64,000 nt of DNA from Spizellomyces punctatus DAOM BR117 (taxonomy: Eukaryota; Chytridiomycota; Chytridiomycetes; Spizellomycetales; Spizellomycetaceae): positions 2,081,299 through 2,145,298 of the forward strand of contig NW_015971537.1 in assembly GCF_000182565.1 (NCBI RefSeq), written 5' to 3'. The position numbers and the translations under genes were made by a program. The notes under the pieces were generated by a model, which worked only from the letters and a program-made list of their open reading frames with translations, made no database searches and was not told the DNA's origin. Of this stretch, positions 22,250-33,366 are shown piece by piece (the first letter of the stretch is position 1; every line of letters starts with the position of its first letter).

Positions 22250-22908
22250 TCATGACGAGAGGTTGGGCAACAACTGTCGACCACTCATCCCTTGGACAGC
22301 AAGGGCCAGATCAACCGAGGCTTAGCAAACCTGCCGTTGACCAAAAGTCGGACGCAAACCGACCAGTGCAAATTGTATCGTCTTTGGTGCCAAATCTCTT
22401 TGCAGGTAAGCATGCACGACCCTGTCTAGAGTCTTTCGCCTTGCTCATCCCCTGTCCTTTTCATTCCAGTATCGAAATCAAAATCGACATTTTTCCTGCA
22501 CGCCATCAAACCAGATCCCATTTGCTCATTGCCCTAGCTGGCCCTAGCTGGATAGGCATGCGTGAATGTACCGCTTTCCTTAAAGCAAACATGCATATCA
22601 TCATCAGCAAAACCACGTGATATGACGCGACTAAGCAACTAAGCATGAATGTAATAGCGCCACATTTGGTTAAATGAGCGTGAATGGAAACACAACGCGA
22701 CCAGAAGTGGTGGCTGTTTGGCCTTCCCCCATCTGCCCATTTGGTTTTTTTTTTTTTTCAAGAGATTTCCATTGGGCCAGCAACGACCACAGGAGAAGGA
22801 TAAAGGTGGAAAGGTGGAAATCGACAGCGGCATAGAAAGTGCTCTTTGTAGACAAGTTAGATTATTATTATTAGAAAAGAGCTTGAAAAGTGAACTACAA
22901 ATACCCAC
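22250..22908. other. Intergenic region with poly-T tract
   Basis: 659 nt between DLT1 and the CRAL-TRIO gene. A 124-codon frame (22246-22620) overlaps the end of DLT1, has no family resemblance, and seems to be chance. A run of thymines lies near 22745-22759. A direct duplication of the unit ccctagctgg occurs near 22533-22552. Confidence 0.45.
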
Positions 22909-23943
22909 ATGGAGGAACCAGCAATAGCGTCAACCACCATGACGTTGACGCCGACGTTTGGGACAATGGAAGGATTCGAGGCCTTTCGCCAAAAGGTCCG
23001 GACTGAAGACCGGTTCCTGTCATTGCAATCGGCGACCATGACCGACTGGTGGTTGATGAAATTCTTTGACGGAGCACGAGGGAATGTGGACGTTGCCTGC
23101 AAGATGCTCGAAAAGACGTTGGTGTGTATCTATCCTGCTTTTACTATGCCTGATATTGTTCTGACCCGCACTCGCAGCAATGGCGTATCGACTATGCATA
23201 CGGAGACCTTCCCAATGAGGATTACACTGCCGATTACGAGACAGGCAAACTCTACTATCATCGGTTTGCTCTCGATGGGACACCGGTACTGATTTGGAGG
23301 ATTTCGAGGCATATCGCTGATCCAAAGCTGAGTGAGCGGACGGTTCGATTCATTGTTTGGACCATGGATAAGGGGATCCGAGAAGGGTAGGCCATTTTTC
23401 GTTTGTTTTTGAATGTATGTTGTTGGGCTGTAATAATAGAATTTGTGTAGGACCATCACATCCCGTATCACCCTTCTCGTCGATCGCTCATCAAGCGCCC
23501 AACAAAACATTGAGAACCTCCACTTTTTCCGGCTTCTCACGTCAATCCTCCAGACCCACTTTCCCGAAATGCTCCAACGGATTGTTATATTCCCCACCAA
23601 CTGGCTTCTATGGACCGTCTGGAAGGTCGTCAAACCCTTTTTGGATGTAACTGTGGTCGAAAAGGTTGCGTTGGTGGGGCCAAAGGAAGTTACCAAAACG
23701 TTGGAGACAGTGTGGTCAGGGGAGGACTGTCCTGAGAGATATGGTGGGAAATGTGTTGATTGGACGGATGACGGGGTTGTTGGAGACGGTGTGGAGAGTT
23801 TGAAGGATTCTGCGGTTGCGGTTGAGCTTTTGACTGGGAGTAGCGACGATGGCGGCAAAAAGGGCGGAGACGGAAGCAGTAAGGGGTGGGGTGTTGGACG
23901 AATGAAGAAGATGTTGAGTCATGGATCCGAGAAGGACTCTTAA
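22909..23943 (+). CDS. CRAL-TRIO (Sec14-like) lipid-binding protein
   Basis: Three exons (22909-23121, 23178-23386, 23451-23943) give 304 residues. Sec14-type proteins carry phosphatidylinositol or other lipids between membranes. An N-terminal CRAL-TRIO-N helix bundle (LRFLRAR-like segment WWLMKFFDGARGNVDVACKMLEKTLQWR) precedes the lipid-binding fold: YYHRFALDGTPVLIWR, the strand SRITLLVDRSSS, and QTHFPEMLQRIVIFPTNWLLWTVWKVVKPFLD, which matches the gate helix region. The C-terminal 60 residues are acidic and glycine-rich. Splice phases close. The precise subfamily is not resolved. Confidence 0.88.
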
Positions 23944-24094
23944 TGGGCACCAAGTATCTTTTTTTTATTTCTTTTTTTTGTTATTGTTTTTAGTCCGTTT
24001 GCGATACGGATTCTCTCTATTGGTGGTCTCTATATACAAAAAACTTTAAATACAAAAAACATTTATCTACACAAAAGCTTTTGAAGATGCATTC

Positions 24095-24898
24095 CTAGCA
24101 GACTTGCATCGGATCAGATGCTGCCTCCTCTGGTAAACGCACCTGTTCTGGCACTCCCAAAGCATCCATTAATAGGAGACTCACATGCGGTATATACCCC
24201 GCAGCGACCCGTGTGCGTTTAAGAATATGCAAAGCAACATTTTGCTGAGTCTGCTGGTTCTGTTGTAGCAGTGAGTTGGACTGCACGACAAAGTCCATTT
24301 CAACCACATACCTCCGCATCCACAAAATAAATAGGCACATCCTCTGATATACTTGTAACCCATTCCACAACTTCCTTTCTCGCCACTTTGATCTCATCAC
24401 CTATGCCCCATTTCAGCACACATTATCGACAGGCCAGAGAAAGACCATTCTATTTACCGAAAAATCCAACAACCACCACCCTCCCCAGAAAGTACTCTGG
24501 CGATATACACTGCAGGTTCCTCCGTAAGAGATCAAATGACGTTCGAGAGCTCATATCACATGTACATGTGATGATATCAATATGGGGACGGGAGCTTTTG
24601 GGGCTCATGTGTTCAATATGGGAAACGAAGCGGCTAAAGAGGGGGTTAAATTGGGCAAAGGACGAATCCGAAGAGGTATGACCTACATTTCCAGATCCAA
24701 ATCAGAGGGAGCGAGCATATTGGCTAGCGAGTCTTTATGGGAGGTTTTTGAGCCGGCGATCTAGCGTGAAAGGTTTAGTTTGAATGCCACCAATGGGACG
24801 AGGCCGAGCGGTATTACGAGTATGGCAGCTGGTTTGAAATGTGGGTCGGTGGGGAGAGCGAGAACGTTGTCGTAGAGGGAGATAGCGTATGGCTCCAT
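24095..24898 (-). CDS. CENPM: CENP-M-like kinetochore pseudo-GTPase
   Basis: Five exons on the minus strand (24818-24898, 24687-24760, 24458-24633, 24312-24400, 24095-24259) give 194 residues, close to the 180 of human CENP-M. CENP-M is a small-GTPase fold without nucleotide binding in the inner kinetochore CENP-H/I/K/M group. The spliced protein shows KPAAILIAGS where the P-loop strand lies, RPHIDIITCTCDMSS matching human RPRIDLIVFVVNLHS, SPEYFLGRVVVVGFFG matching SFFLGKVCFLATG, and a C-terminal helix with AAGYIPHVSLLLMDAL matching CAGHVPGVSALNLLSL. The P-loop lysine and serine are not in a functional GxxxxGK[ST] arrangement. The 52-nt last intron gives equal spacing to the human protein. 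Assignment rests on remembered human sequence. Confidence 0.8.
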
Positions 24899-25115
24899 GA
24901 TTTCTTTCAAGAACTTCAGTTCAAATCAAGAGCGAAATTTGGAAATCAAAAAAGTCAAAACAAAAATCAAAAAGAAATTGGAACACTCCAAATATCCGAA
25001 ACATCGGACTCTCGTACGCGTTCCGTTCGTGTTTTCCCCCCCTGGAGCACACGACCCAAAAAACAGCTTTTCGCATCTTTTTTGGATTTCCATCCTGCAA
25101 ATCGCCAGACAAACA

Positions 25116-26706
25116 ATGATGACGACTGCGAGTCCCTCTGTCGCGTCCCTGCTTCTCGTCTGGGACGCTCACAAGGCCTCGCTTACTCACCCTTCCCCGG
25201 CTACAGCCGCTGCGCTCGTGTCACAGCATTTTGATGAGCAAGCGTCTGTCGTGTATGTTCCGACTGCTGCGGGTGGGGTCGGTGTAGCGGATATTGAGGG
25301 GTTCTTTAGAAAAGTTGTTGAGCAAGCGGGTTGTGTTGCGGATGATAAGGTCGGTGTTCTGGTGGCATGGTAATTTGGGTTTAAAGACTAATGTGTGACA
25401 TGTTAGGTTATCAACCGTGTGATTGGCGAATACAGTATTGCGGAAGAAAGTATTTTGACGATCGTGCATGAGGACATGTTAGATTGGCTTCTTCCCGATG
25501 TGAAGCCTACCAAAAGGCGCGTTGTGATCCCCATGGTAAGTGTGTTTTGATGCCATCCAGAACTGACAGCAACCTAACGATTCCTTTACCCAGTCGACAT
25601 TTGTGACATTTAGTCCAGATGCGAAAATAACTGCCAAGCGGGTGTATTGGGACCAGGGCTCTGTGATGCGTCAAATTGGGCTATTGCCGCCATCGGTGTT
25701 TTGCAAGGCCAATGGATCTGAGACGACGCTCCCAGTTTTGGGACCAAAAATTGTGGATCGACTGACAGATGTCAAAGCGCCTTCTAATTTGATTTTGAGA
25801 GAGCATTGGGAGGAGTCTCCTGTTGCGGGTGTTGTGACCAAGGTAAGGTAGGGTGGTGACATGCGCTCCAAGAGTGACATTGACGTGGATGACTTGGTAG
25901 GCAAACGGTGACAAGGCTCCAGGACGTGAACCTGTCCACGGTATCATTCCACAAGGCGATGATGAAGAGGAGATACGCCTTGCGCAAGCGAAGCGCCTTC
26001 ACCGGACTTCAGTCTCTTCCATCGTCCCTCAAGCAGAGGAGCCTAGCCCTGCCTTACGGCATCACAAATCCATGATCATCCCCCGCCAGACATCCAACAT
26101 ATTCAACCAAGATCCTGTGGAACAGGTCCGTCCATCCACACGGATCCATCACCAGCCCGGCGGAAAACCTTCCAACATTTTTGCTGACGAGCCTGTTCCG
26201 CTGCGGACGTCGGTTCCGATTGACCCCCGCCGATTTGAATCCCACATCAATTTTGGGGGGGATGCGGCTGTGGCTGCCGAAGAATCTGTCGATCGCCAAG
26301 ACATTTCTGCACACTTTCGAAGGGACCCCAACTGGTCGTCCTTGGACCAAGCGAGGGACGACTCTGTCCACACTGGGAAAAAAGTCTTTGGACAAATGAA
26401 CAATCAAAGTCACTTTTCGTTGGGGAATGATAACAGTGCTGCTCCCCTTGTTTCGGGGGGACGAAAGCACAGTGACAGAGCGCATGCTGATAATGATATT
26501 TTTGGAGGGCCAGATAACAGTGCCAATCGTCCCAGGTCTGGGAAGAGGGATCCGAATGCTAGGAGTACGGAAGCATTTACTAGGCCGTCCAGCAGGTGTG
26601 TGTACATGCTGCGAATTTTTTTTCATTCTGGATTGACTGGAGCTGATGTTGATTTTCATTTAGGGTGCTTCGTCCTCCTGGTGGTGGACAGTCATTTGCC
26701 TTTTAA
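25116..26706 (+). CDS. NTF2/SnoaL-like domain fused to Jupiter/HN1 motifs
   Basis: Five exons (25116-25349, 25407-25535, 25594-25842, 25901-26595, 26664-26706) give 449 residues. The first 200 residues form an NTF2/SnoaL-like domain of a type common in fungi, with MLDWLLPDVKPTKRRVVIPM and RVYWDQGSVMRQIGLLPP. The rest is disordered but carries short motifs of animal Jupiter/HN1 (JPT) proteins: TSNIFNQD, KPSNIFADEP, DNDIFGGPDN, and the last exon encodes SSRVLRPPGGGQSFAF, matching the JPT signature S-S-R-V-L-x-P-P-G-G-G. JPT proteins associate with microtubules. The final motif is split by an intron with correct phase. Function of the fusion is unknown. Confidence 0.75.
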
Positions 26707-26955
26707 ATTGTAATGTTTTGCTGTATATAGGCGAAGTCTGTATTTAAACCGCCATGTAGTTTGGTTGATTACCTACGTGTGGACATGTGTGTGAGCGTTT
26801 GAAATCCTTGGAATAATAAACTCTTTAAAAGCTTTTATGCAACATGTCCAGAAGATTTAAAGTAAATATAGCTTTATTTCCATAACCCATTTTTCTAATA
26901 TACACCACACAGGATAGATAAAAAGTCCATTTGTACACACTTTCCACACACAGTA

Positions 26956-28524
26956 TTACTTTTGACTTTTAATGACATACTCTTGCTGAGTTCCACTCTT
27001 GTAGGGATGGGCCACCAGAGCTCCGCTAATGTCACTCCACCATTTCCTCGAGTACTTTGTGTACCAAGCAATGGTCTTTTTCACACCTTCCTCAAATTCG
27101 ACTTTGGGCTTCCATCCCAGTGCCTCCAACTTTGTACTATCAATAGCGTAGCGCATGTCATTGAACGGCCTGTCTTCAACGAATTCAATGAGCTCGGATT
27201 CGCGAGCCGATAGACCCATTTGCTTGATTAGGAATTTGGTTAATTCGAGGTTGGAGATTTCAAAGGATGTACCAATATTGTACGTTTGGCCAATTTCACC
27301 CTTGTGGAGGATGACTTCAACGGCATCGGCAACGTCAGAGCCGTAAATGAAGCGTCGGGTGTTGCTTCCGTCACCGTGGATAAAGACTTTACGGCCCTCC
27401 GACAAGAGCGTAACGAATTTGGGAATGATCTTTTCCGGGTACTGGTATGGACCGTAGACATTGTTGCTGCGCGTAATGATGGTGGGAAGGTTGAAGGATT
27501 TCTGGTAGGCCCCTACGAGCATTTCGGCGGCGGCCTTGGTGGCAGAGTACGGGTTGGTGGGGGCGAGGATGTTGTCTTCGGAGAGTTCGTCACCGCCGTG
27601 TTCGACTTCCCCGTAGACTTCATCAGTGCTAATGTGGATAAAGCGCTTGACATTGTTGATTCTGGCCGCTTCGAGGAGGACATGGGTGCCCATGACATTG
27701 TTGAGGGTAAATTCGGCAGAATTGCCAAAAGAGTTGTCTAGGAGAGGTGCGTGAGTCGCGCTTGCCTTGAGCATCTGGCGGACATGCGAGTGTTGTACAT
27801 GGCGATAGCAATGTGCGTTCGCGCGAGCGCGCAGCGAACCGCAGTGGTATAGGCGACAGCCATGACCGCCAGGTTTATCTCGCGCGTTGCCGCTTGGCTA
27901 TGTGCTGCTGCGCAATCACCCCAAGGCTTGCAGAACTCGCTCAGAGCGCGTTAAACCCAGTGCACTCACTATATTGGCGGATCAAGCCCGCTGCGCTCAC
28001 TCGCTCATCCTAAATGTACACGAACGGTTTGCACTGAATTTACTCACCGACGTGCGTCTGAGCAGCAAAGTGCAAAATCGTGTCAATCTGCTTCTCTTGC
28101 AAGACAAAGTTGACCATGTCCTTGATGGTGATATCGCCCTTGATGAACGAGTAATTGTCCTTGTGCTCGATGGTCATCAAGTTTCTGGTGGACGCACAAT
28201 AATCGAGTTTATCAAAGTTTACGACATTGTATTCTGGGTACAAGAGGACGAGCTTGCGGACAATAAAGGATGCACTATAAAAGAGAGCGGTCACATTCAT
28301 GCTGCCTAAACACACAACCACACTTACGACACCCACATGAATCCCGCTCCACCCGTAACAAGGATATTTTTAACGTCGGGACGAGGACTGAATTTCCGCT
28401 CACCCACATCGTTTGCAATCTGGTCATTCAGTTCCTGGGCAATCGAGTCCAACTCGGGAATCTGTGCAGTCGTAGGAGTAGTAAGTTTCATGGTGTCGTC
28501 GTTCCAGTAATCCGATCCGAGCAT
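26956..28524 (-). CDS. UDP/dTDP-glucose 4,6-dehydratase
   Basis: Three exons (28337-28524, 28048-28274, 26956-27737) give up to 398 residues; an internal ATG at 28491 is an alternative start. This short-chain dehydrogenase converts a nucleotide-linked glucose to its 4-keto-6-deoxy form, the first step toward rhamnose-type sugars. The NAD-binding motif TGGAGFIAS is formed across intron 1. STDEVYG and YSATKAAAE carry the catalytic Thr-Asp-Glu and Tyr-x3-Lys. NNVYGPYQYPEKIIPKF and RRFIYGSDVADA are typical of RmlB/RHM. About 55 residues precede the Rossmann fold. It lacks the C-terminal epimerase/reductase half of plant RHM. Intron 2 (27738-28047) is 310 nt and holds a GC-rich inverted-repeat segment. 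Substrate cannot be told from sequence. Confidence 0.9.
27821..28010. repeat. GC-rich element with imperfect terminal inverted repeats
   Basis: Inside intron 2 of the 4,6-dehydratase gene. The left arm (27821-27840, gcgcgagcgcgcagcgaacc) resembles the reverse complement of the right arm (27987-28008, containing cgctgcgctcactcgctc), both built on a GCGAG..GCGCAGCG core. The roughly 190-nt unit is much more GC-rich than the flanking intron and lacks a long reading frame. This looks like a short non-autonomous inverted-repeat (MITE-like) insertion. No clear target duplication is seen. Confidence 0.45.
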
Positions 28525-29184
28525 GTAGTTGGAATGGGGAGGAAACCTTTGAAAATTGCGCAGAAGGCCAGCCAAGCCGTTGAGGGATTATTGCTGTTAA
28601 ATGAATGGCTTAGTATAAATTGCCTTTAAAGGTAAATGACGTGGCTTTGCACCACCAGTGACTTGAAGCGCAAGCAAAATGACTGGGGGCCTTTGGTGGG
28701 GGATCTGTAGTGTATGGTCCATTTGGCTGCATCGCAACGACTTTGATGCAAGGGTTTGATTCGACGCCCTTCTAGAGGTCCAACGAGGCACACATTTGTT
28801 TATAAGTTGGGGTTGGCAAAAGGACAGCAACAAAAGGTGGAGGGTCAATTTGAAAGCTGGGCATCAATCTGAACGACGATGGCCCTGCATCTGGATAATG
28901 GATGCTCATCTAGTGGCAAAGGACTTTTCCATGACAATGATCTACGTTCAACATGCCAATGAATGCGCGTTTAAAGTAGAAAACAGTTGGATATTCGAAT
29001 CTGTAGATGGGTCTGTTGGGCCAAAAGGTCAAAACGTTGAACGGCGGCTGACAAGCCCCGATTATCACGTGGTCATTAATGTGGATCATGTCAGCATTCA
29101 ATCCAATTAGTCATGGTTGCAGTGCGATCGGAGGTGAAAGGTTGGTTTGGGCGACAGATTTGGAATTCGTTGGGGAGGGCAGAC
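28525..29184. promoter_or_regulatory. Divergent promoter region, no gene seen
   Basis: 660 nt between the 4,6-dehydratase start (minus) and the RS-rich gene start (plus). A 104-codon frame (28796-29110) does not begin with a supported start and resembles nothing. No regulatory site recognised. Confidence 0.4.
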
Positions 29185-30376
29185 ATGGGCAGCAGGGACA
29201 CCTCTCGCACACGGCGAGACCGAGGTCGCTCCATTTCACGCTCGCCAGAGCGACGATCGTACTCGTCGCGGAGAGATGAGGTCTGTCAAGCGAACCGCGG
29301 TACTACACGTCTCGCATTCCTAACCTGCCACTCCCATACAGGACAAGGATCGTCTACATAGGCGTAGATCACCGAGTACTAGTTCTTTGAGCGACGCTGG
29401 TCACAAGGATAAGCGACGACGACGGAAAAGGAGTCGCTCTACGAGCGTGTCGAGCTATACGAGTAGCAGTGAGACATCCTCCGACGACGACCGGTCTCGA
29501 CGGAAGAGAAAACACTCCAAGCATAAAAAGGAAAAGAAAAAGGAGAAAAAGTCGAAAAAGGTAGGAACTTTGCGTGTAATGGATGCCATTCACACTCCTT
29601 ATTCTCCGTATCAGGACAAGAAATCGCAAAAGAAAAAGAAATCAAAGAGCAGTAAGGACAAGACAAAATCTGGAGCTGTAACCGCACAATATGTATGTCA
29701 TAAATTTCTAGTCTCTTTCTCTACCTTTTTGCTCGACTAATGTCCTCGAAATATAAGGGCGCACATGGTCTTATCACTGCCTCCGATGTAAGAATATATC
29801 TGCTTCCCATGCTGATGATTCACTGTGTCACACCCGTCCTAGATGTATCGAAAGGAAGCAGAGTTTCGTACCTGGCTGGTCGAAGTCAAAAACACCTCCC
29901 CCGAAGTCCTGGACAACCAAAAAATGAAACTGCACTTTGCGGAATACATGGAAGACTACAACACTGCAACCCTTCCTCTCAAATATTATGATCTGGATCA
30001 ATGGCACGTTGTGCTTCGCTGTTTCACTCTGAAATATGGCAACTAATCGATGGATATAGGGAGCGCCAACAATTTGTACGCCAAAGAGCAGAAGCTGGGG
30101 TTGAAGACACTGGCGAATTCAATATCTTGAACGGTAAAAAGCTCGTCTCTTTCACATACAAGAAGGTTCTCCTGATCCTCCATCTTAGATGAAGAACGAC
30201 TAAAGCAACACAGTAAGGCTCTCCGAGCTGGACGACTCCCAGAGCCGAGTTTCACAAAAGACCAGCTGGCGGAATTGAAAAAAGTGTCAGAGGAGCGTAT
30301 TGCGGCGGATCGGTTGCGGAAGATGGGTTATGTTCCCAAGGATAGTTTGGGCGTGCGGTATGAAGAGGCTGAATGA
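29185..30376 (+). CDS. RS-rich nuclear protein with conserved C-terminal domain
   Basis: Seven exons (29185-29280, 29342-29560, 29615-29692, 29758-29787, 29843-30007, 30064-30133, 30189-30376) give 281 residues. The first 135 residues are arginine/serine- then lysine/serine-rich, as in splicing-associated factors. The second half is a conserved eukaryotic domain whose name I cannot recall: EFRTWLVEVKNTSPEVL, FAEYMEDYNTATLP, KYYDLDQW, and a C-terminal helix ending in LRKMGYVPKDSLGVRYEEAE. Acceptors of exons 4 and 6 are weak and chosen by phase. Likely a nuclear RNA-processing protein; that role is inferred from composition only. Confidence 0.72.
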
Positions 30377-30949
30377 GGTGGATGTAATGCAGATTGTGTT
30401 GTTTGTTCTGGACTTTTTTTTACTCTTCCCGCATATATATGCTCTATCTGCGCATCTTTTGCTCTGTGATCTGGATCATAAGCCTGCCTGATGTCTGTGG
30501 ATCGTTCTGCTTGATCAGATCAACCCAATTACCACTCAGGCTTTCATTGTTTTCCGTCATGTCGTCTAACCGTAAATCCTTCGTCTTGGGGTAGACCTAT
30601 CTGTGCACATGGTGTTAAGCGTTTTAAAAAAGATGGAGGAATATCCTCTGATTAATTGATTTGGGGTCCGCTCCAACCAAATACAACTAGTCATTCTTCT
30701 TCCCGAATGTGCGTCCTCGTTGCTACTTTCCATCGCCTTTGTCCAATTGCTCCTTTTATGCTGCTCACGCCGTTCTTCTTGGCTGCTTCAACGTTCTTTA
30801 CGCCCGTCAACGTTGCCCAAAAACGGGAGACGTGGCTTAGATTTCCCGCAGATTGATGCTGTGCAAAAGACCGCCCTCCGACACCCTCCGGCCGTTGCAT
30901 TCCACTCTGCATACATTCCATCACCTTTGACTTTTGACAGCACGCCAAC
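30377..30949. other. Intergenic region, no gene seen
   Basis: 573 nt upstream of acireductone dioxygenase. Short overlapping frames on both strands (30656-30951) have hydrophobic but unconserved translations. Probably 3' untranslated sequence of the RS-rich gene plus the ADI1 promoter. Confidence 0.4.
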
Positions 30950-31702
30950 ATGGTCCAAGCCTGGTATTACAATGATGCCGACCCCTCTGACGGCCGTGAA
31001 CCTCACCAATATACACCCAACCGCTCCGTCACTCTGGACCAACTAGCTCAAGTGGGTGTTCTCCAGTGGACCATTGATGTGACAAAGCCTGGGTACCTGG
31101 AGACAGTGGACCGCATCTCCCAGGAACGAGCATACAAGAATCGGGATGAGGTACGCTGTCATTTTTTTGGTTTGCTGTGCATTGTTTCGAAATTGAAACA
31201 ATTCTTTTGTAGATCACAATCTCAAAAGAAGCATTACCCAACTACGACGAAAAACTAAAAATATTCTTTACGGAGCATATCCACGAAGACGAAGAGATTC
31301 GATTCATTCTGGAGGGTTCAGGGTACTTTGATATTCGGAGTCCTGGTGATCGGTGGATACGAATTGCGTGTGAGGCTGGTGATATGATCATTTTGGTATG
31401 GTTGGTCTTGTGTGGTTTGCTTGAGGAGCAAGGATGTTGATCTTTTGGCGTACAGCCTGCGGGTATGTATCACCGGTTTACCCTTGATACAAAGAATTAC
31501 TTGAAGGCAATGAGATTGTTTAAAGAGGTTTGTTGGCCGTTGTCGTTGGAGTTGCTCGTCTGCGTATTGACATGCTATATTCAAGGACCCGAAATGGACA
31601 CCACTGAACCGATCCTCTGAAACTGATGTGAATCCTTATCGGAAAGACTATCTTGCATCATTTGCGCAGCCGGCTGCTGCCTTGTTTGCTGGAGAAATTT
31701 AA
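30950..31702 (+). CDS. ADI1: Acireductone dioxygenase (ARD)
   Basis: Four exons (30950-31150, 31213-31395, 31456-31527, 31586-31702) give 190 residues. ARD oxidises the acireductone intermediate of the methionine salvage pathway to the keto acid precursor of methionine. The cupin shows [11 protein letters not shown] at the start, the metal site in [23 protein letters not shown] (His, His, Glu), the fourth ligand in AGMYHRF, and the family C terminus [16 protein letters not shown]. Length agrees with animal and fungal ARDs. All three introns keep phase. Confidence 0.96.
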
Positions 31703-32056
31703 GCCGGAAATCCATATATTTGAAAATGGGCTCAATGTCCATGCGATGGAGGGGGTTGCTGTTTTTGAACCTTGTCTTTCCATAGTTGTATTCTTTTCTT
31801 GCATGCATGATGTGCATTAATAAGGCGTCGCCTTTCATAGTTTTGTTTTTTTCTTTGCATGAATTACGTGCATTCAAAATGCGTAAATAACTTTATTTCG
31901 CGCACTCAAGCTCTAGAACACCAAATGTCTCCATCTAATCAAGACATAGATAAAAAAAACCATTTCCCACACGTCGCGACGCTACCCAGAATAAAGAATG
32001 ACATATTCATCCACCCTAATAATTTAGGAAATAATTCTCAGTGGTTAGATAGATAT
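31703..32056. other. Convergent 3' intergenic region
   Basis: 354 nt between the stop codons of ADI1 (plus) and the desaturase (minus). Only AT-rich sequence, presumably the two 3' untranslated regions. A 101-codon plus-strand frame here is a shadow of the last desaturase exon. Confidence 0.5.
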
Positions 32057-33366
32057 CTACAAGTTCTTGCGACTCTCTTGTTTCTGAAGGGTCCAGATAC
32101 CCTCTTCAGGAACCCAGGTGAGGAGAGCACGGGTCGAGTGCCAGTGCGATTTAAGGAATTCTAAAAACGGGAATCCATCTACACGTCTGTAGGATTTTCC
32201 GAGAGTTTCTGCCACCACCTATGAATTTGTATTGTAAGCAAACATTTTCTTGGACACATTAATGATACCGGTTCTTACCGGTGTAGCTTCCATCAGGCGA
32301 TAATGGGGGATGCTGGTGTAAAACAAGTGATGGACAACGTGTCCATTGGTGATGTTGTGCATAAGTTTGTCTAGAAATCCAAACGGGGTGTACTCTCTGT
32401 CGACGGTTTCGACGGCGCCAGTGGTAAATGTCCAGCTGGCCGAGCTGTACACACGAGTCTCGGCGGTGTGGTGCTGGAGGTAGGTGACAATGTACAGCCA
32501 CTGAACATTGCAAAAACAATGAGATGGGAACCAACGTTTTTTATATACCACATTAATCTCAAACTTACCGCGTTGTACACCAACCAAGGCATCGCGTATC
32601 CGTAAGCAAAAGAGGTCCAATTCTTTGCCACAAGTCTCAACGCAACAAAGTACAAGAATACAACGCCAGAACTGACGACGCACTGCGCCCGCTCCTTGTT
32701 GTTCCTAAACAGGGGACTCCATGGTACAAAGTGACTTCCGTCGGGAATACCGGCCAAAATATATCCAAACCCGTATGCAAAGGGGACCAGAAACGGCTGG
32801 TCCTTTAACAATTTTGCGCCGGGAGTCTCTTCTTCGGGCGTTAACCACGGATGCGACATGTCCTTGTCTTTGTGGTTATGGTATGCGTGGTGTTGAGCGT
32901 GGGAGCGTGCCCAGGGCCAGAAGGGAACAAGAAGGTATCCATGGGAAAGGTGTCCAACGACTGCATTTACAGACTTGCTATCGGAAAAGGATCCGTGTCC
33001 GCAGTCATGCCCGATACAAAACAAGCTCCACATGAAGAACCCAACAGCTTGAACCCACACGGCATACAAGCACCATTCGAGTGCTGACCACGACGCCTTG
33101 CTACAGAGGGTTGTAGAGTAGGCAAGGTACAAGCCGCCGAGGACGAGAGCGTCAAAGACAAAGTAGCCCATAGAGAGCGCTAGCGACTTTTCAAAGACGC
33201 GGGGTGGGAGGGACTTGCGGAGGGATGACAGGTTGACCTGGGAGCCAGGATGCTGTCGTTTTGCGTTGTCTGCTAGGAAAGTCTGTTTTAGAGTTTCACC
33301 ATTCTGTTCTCCAAAGCGGCGCCGACCCTTACCTGCGCTTGCAGAGGACATTTCGGTAGCCGCCAT
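32057..33366 (-). CDS. Delta-12/omega-3-type fatty acid desaturase
   Basis: Four exons (33333-33366, 32569-33272, 32279-32500, 32057-32218) give 373 residues. FAD2-type enzymes insert a second double bond into oleoyl lipid at the ER membrane. Three histidine boxes are present: HDCGHG, SHAQHHAYH, and HVVHHLFY, with membrane helices between them and the start RKSLPPRVFEKSLALSMGYFVFD typical of fungal FAD2. The 60-nt first intron lacks an in-frame stop, so the frame also reads through it, but GTAAGG, a branch-like sequence and TTTCCTAG argue for splicing. The frame stays open upstream to 33579 with a hydrophobic translation; I prefer the ATG at 33366. Regioselectivity cannot be decided from sequence. 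Confidence 0.9.

Noticed and set aside
22246-22620. 124-codon frame after DLT1
   Set aside because: Considered as a DLT1 terminal exon, but the conserved family ends just before it and the translation is not conserved.
23130-23858. 242-codon minus-strand frame
   Set aside because: Shadow of the CRAL-TRIO gene, whose spliced product has clear family motifs.
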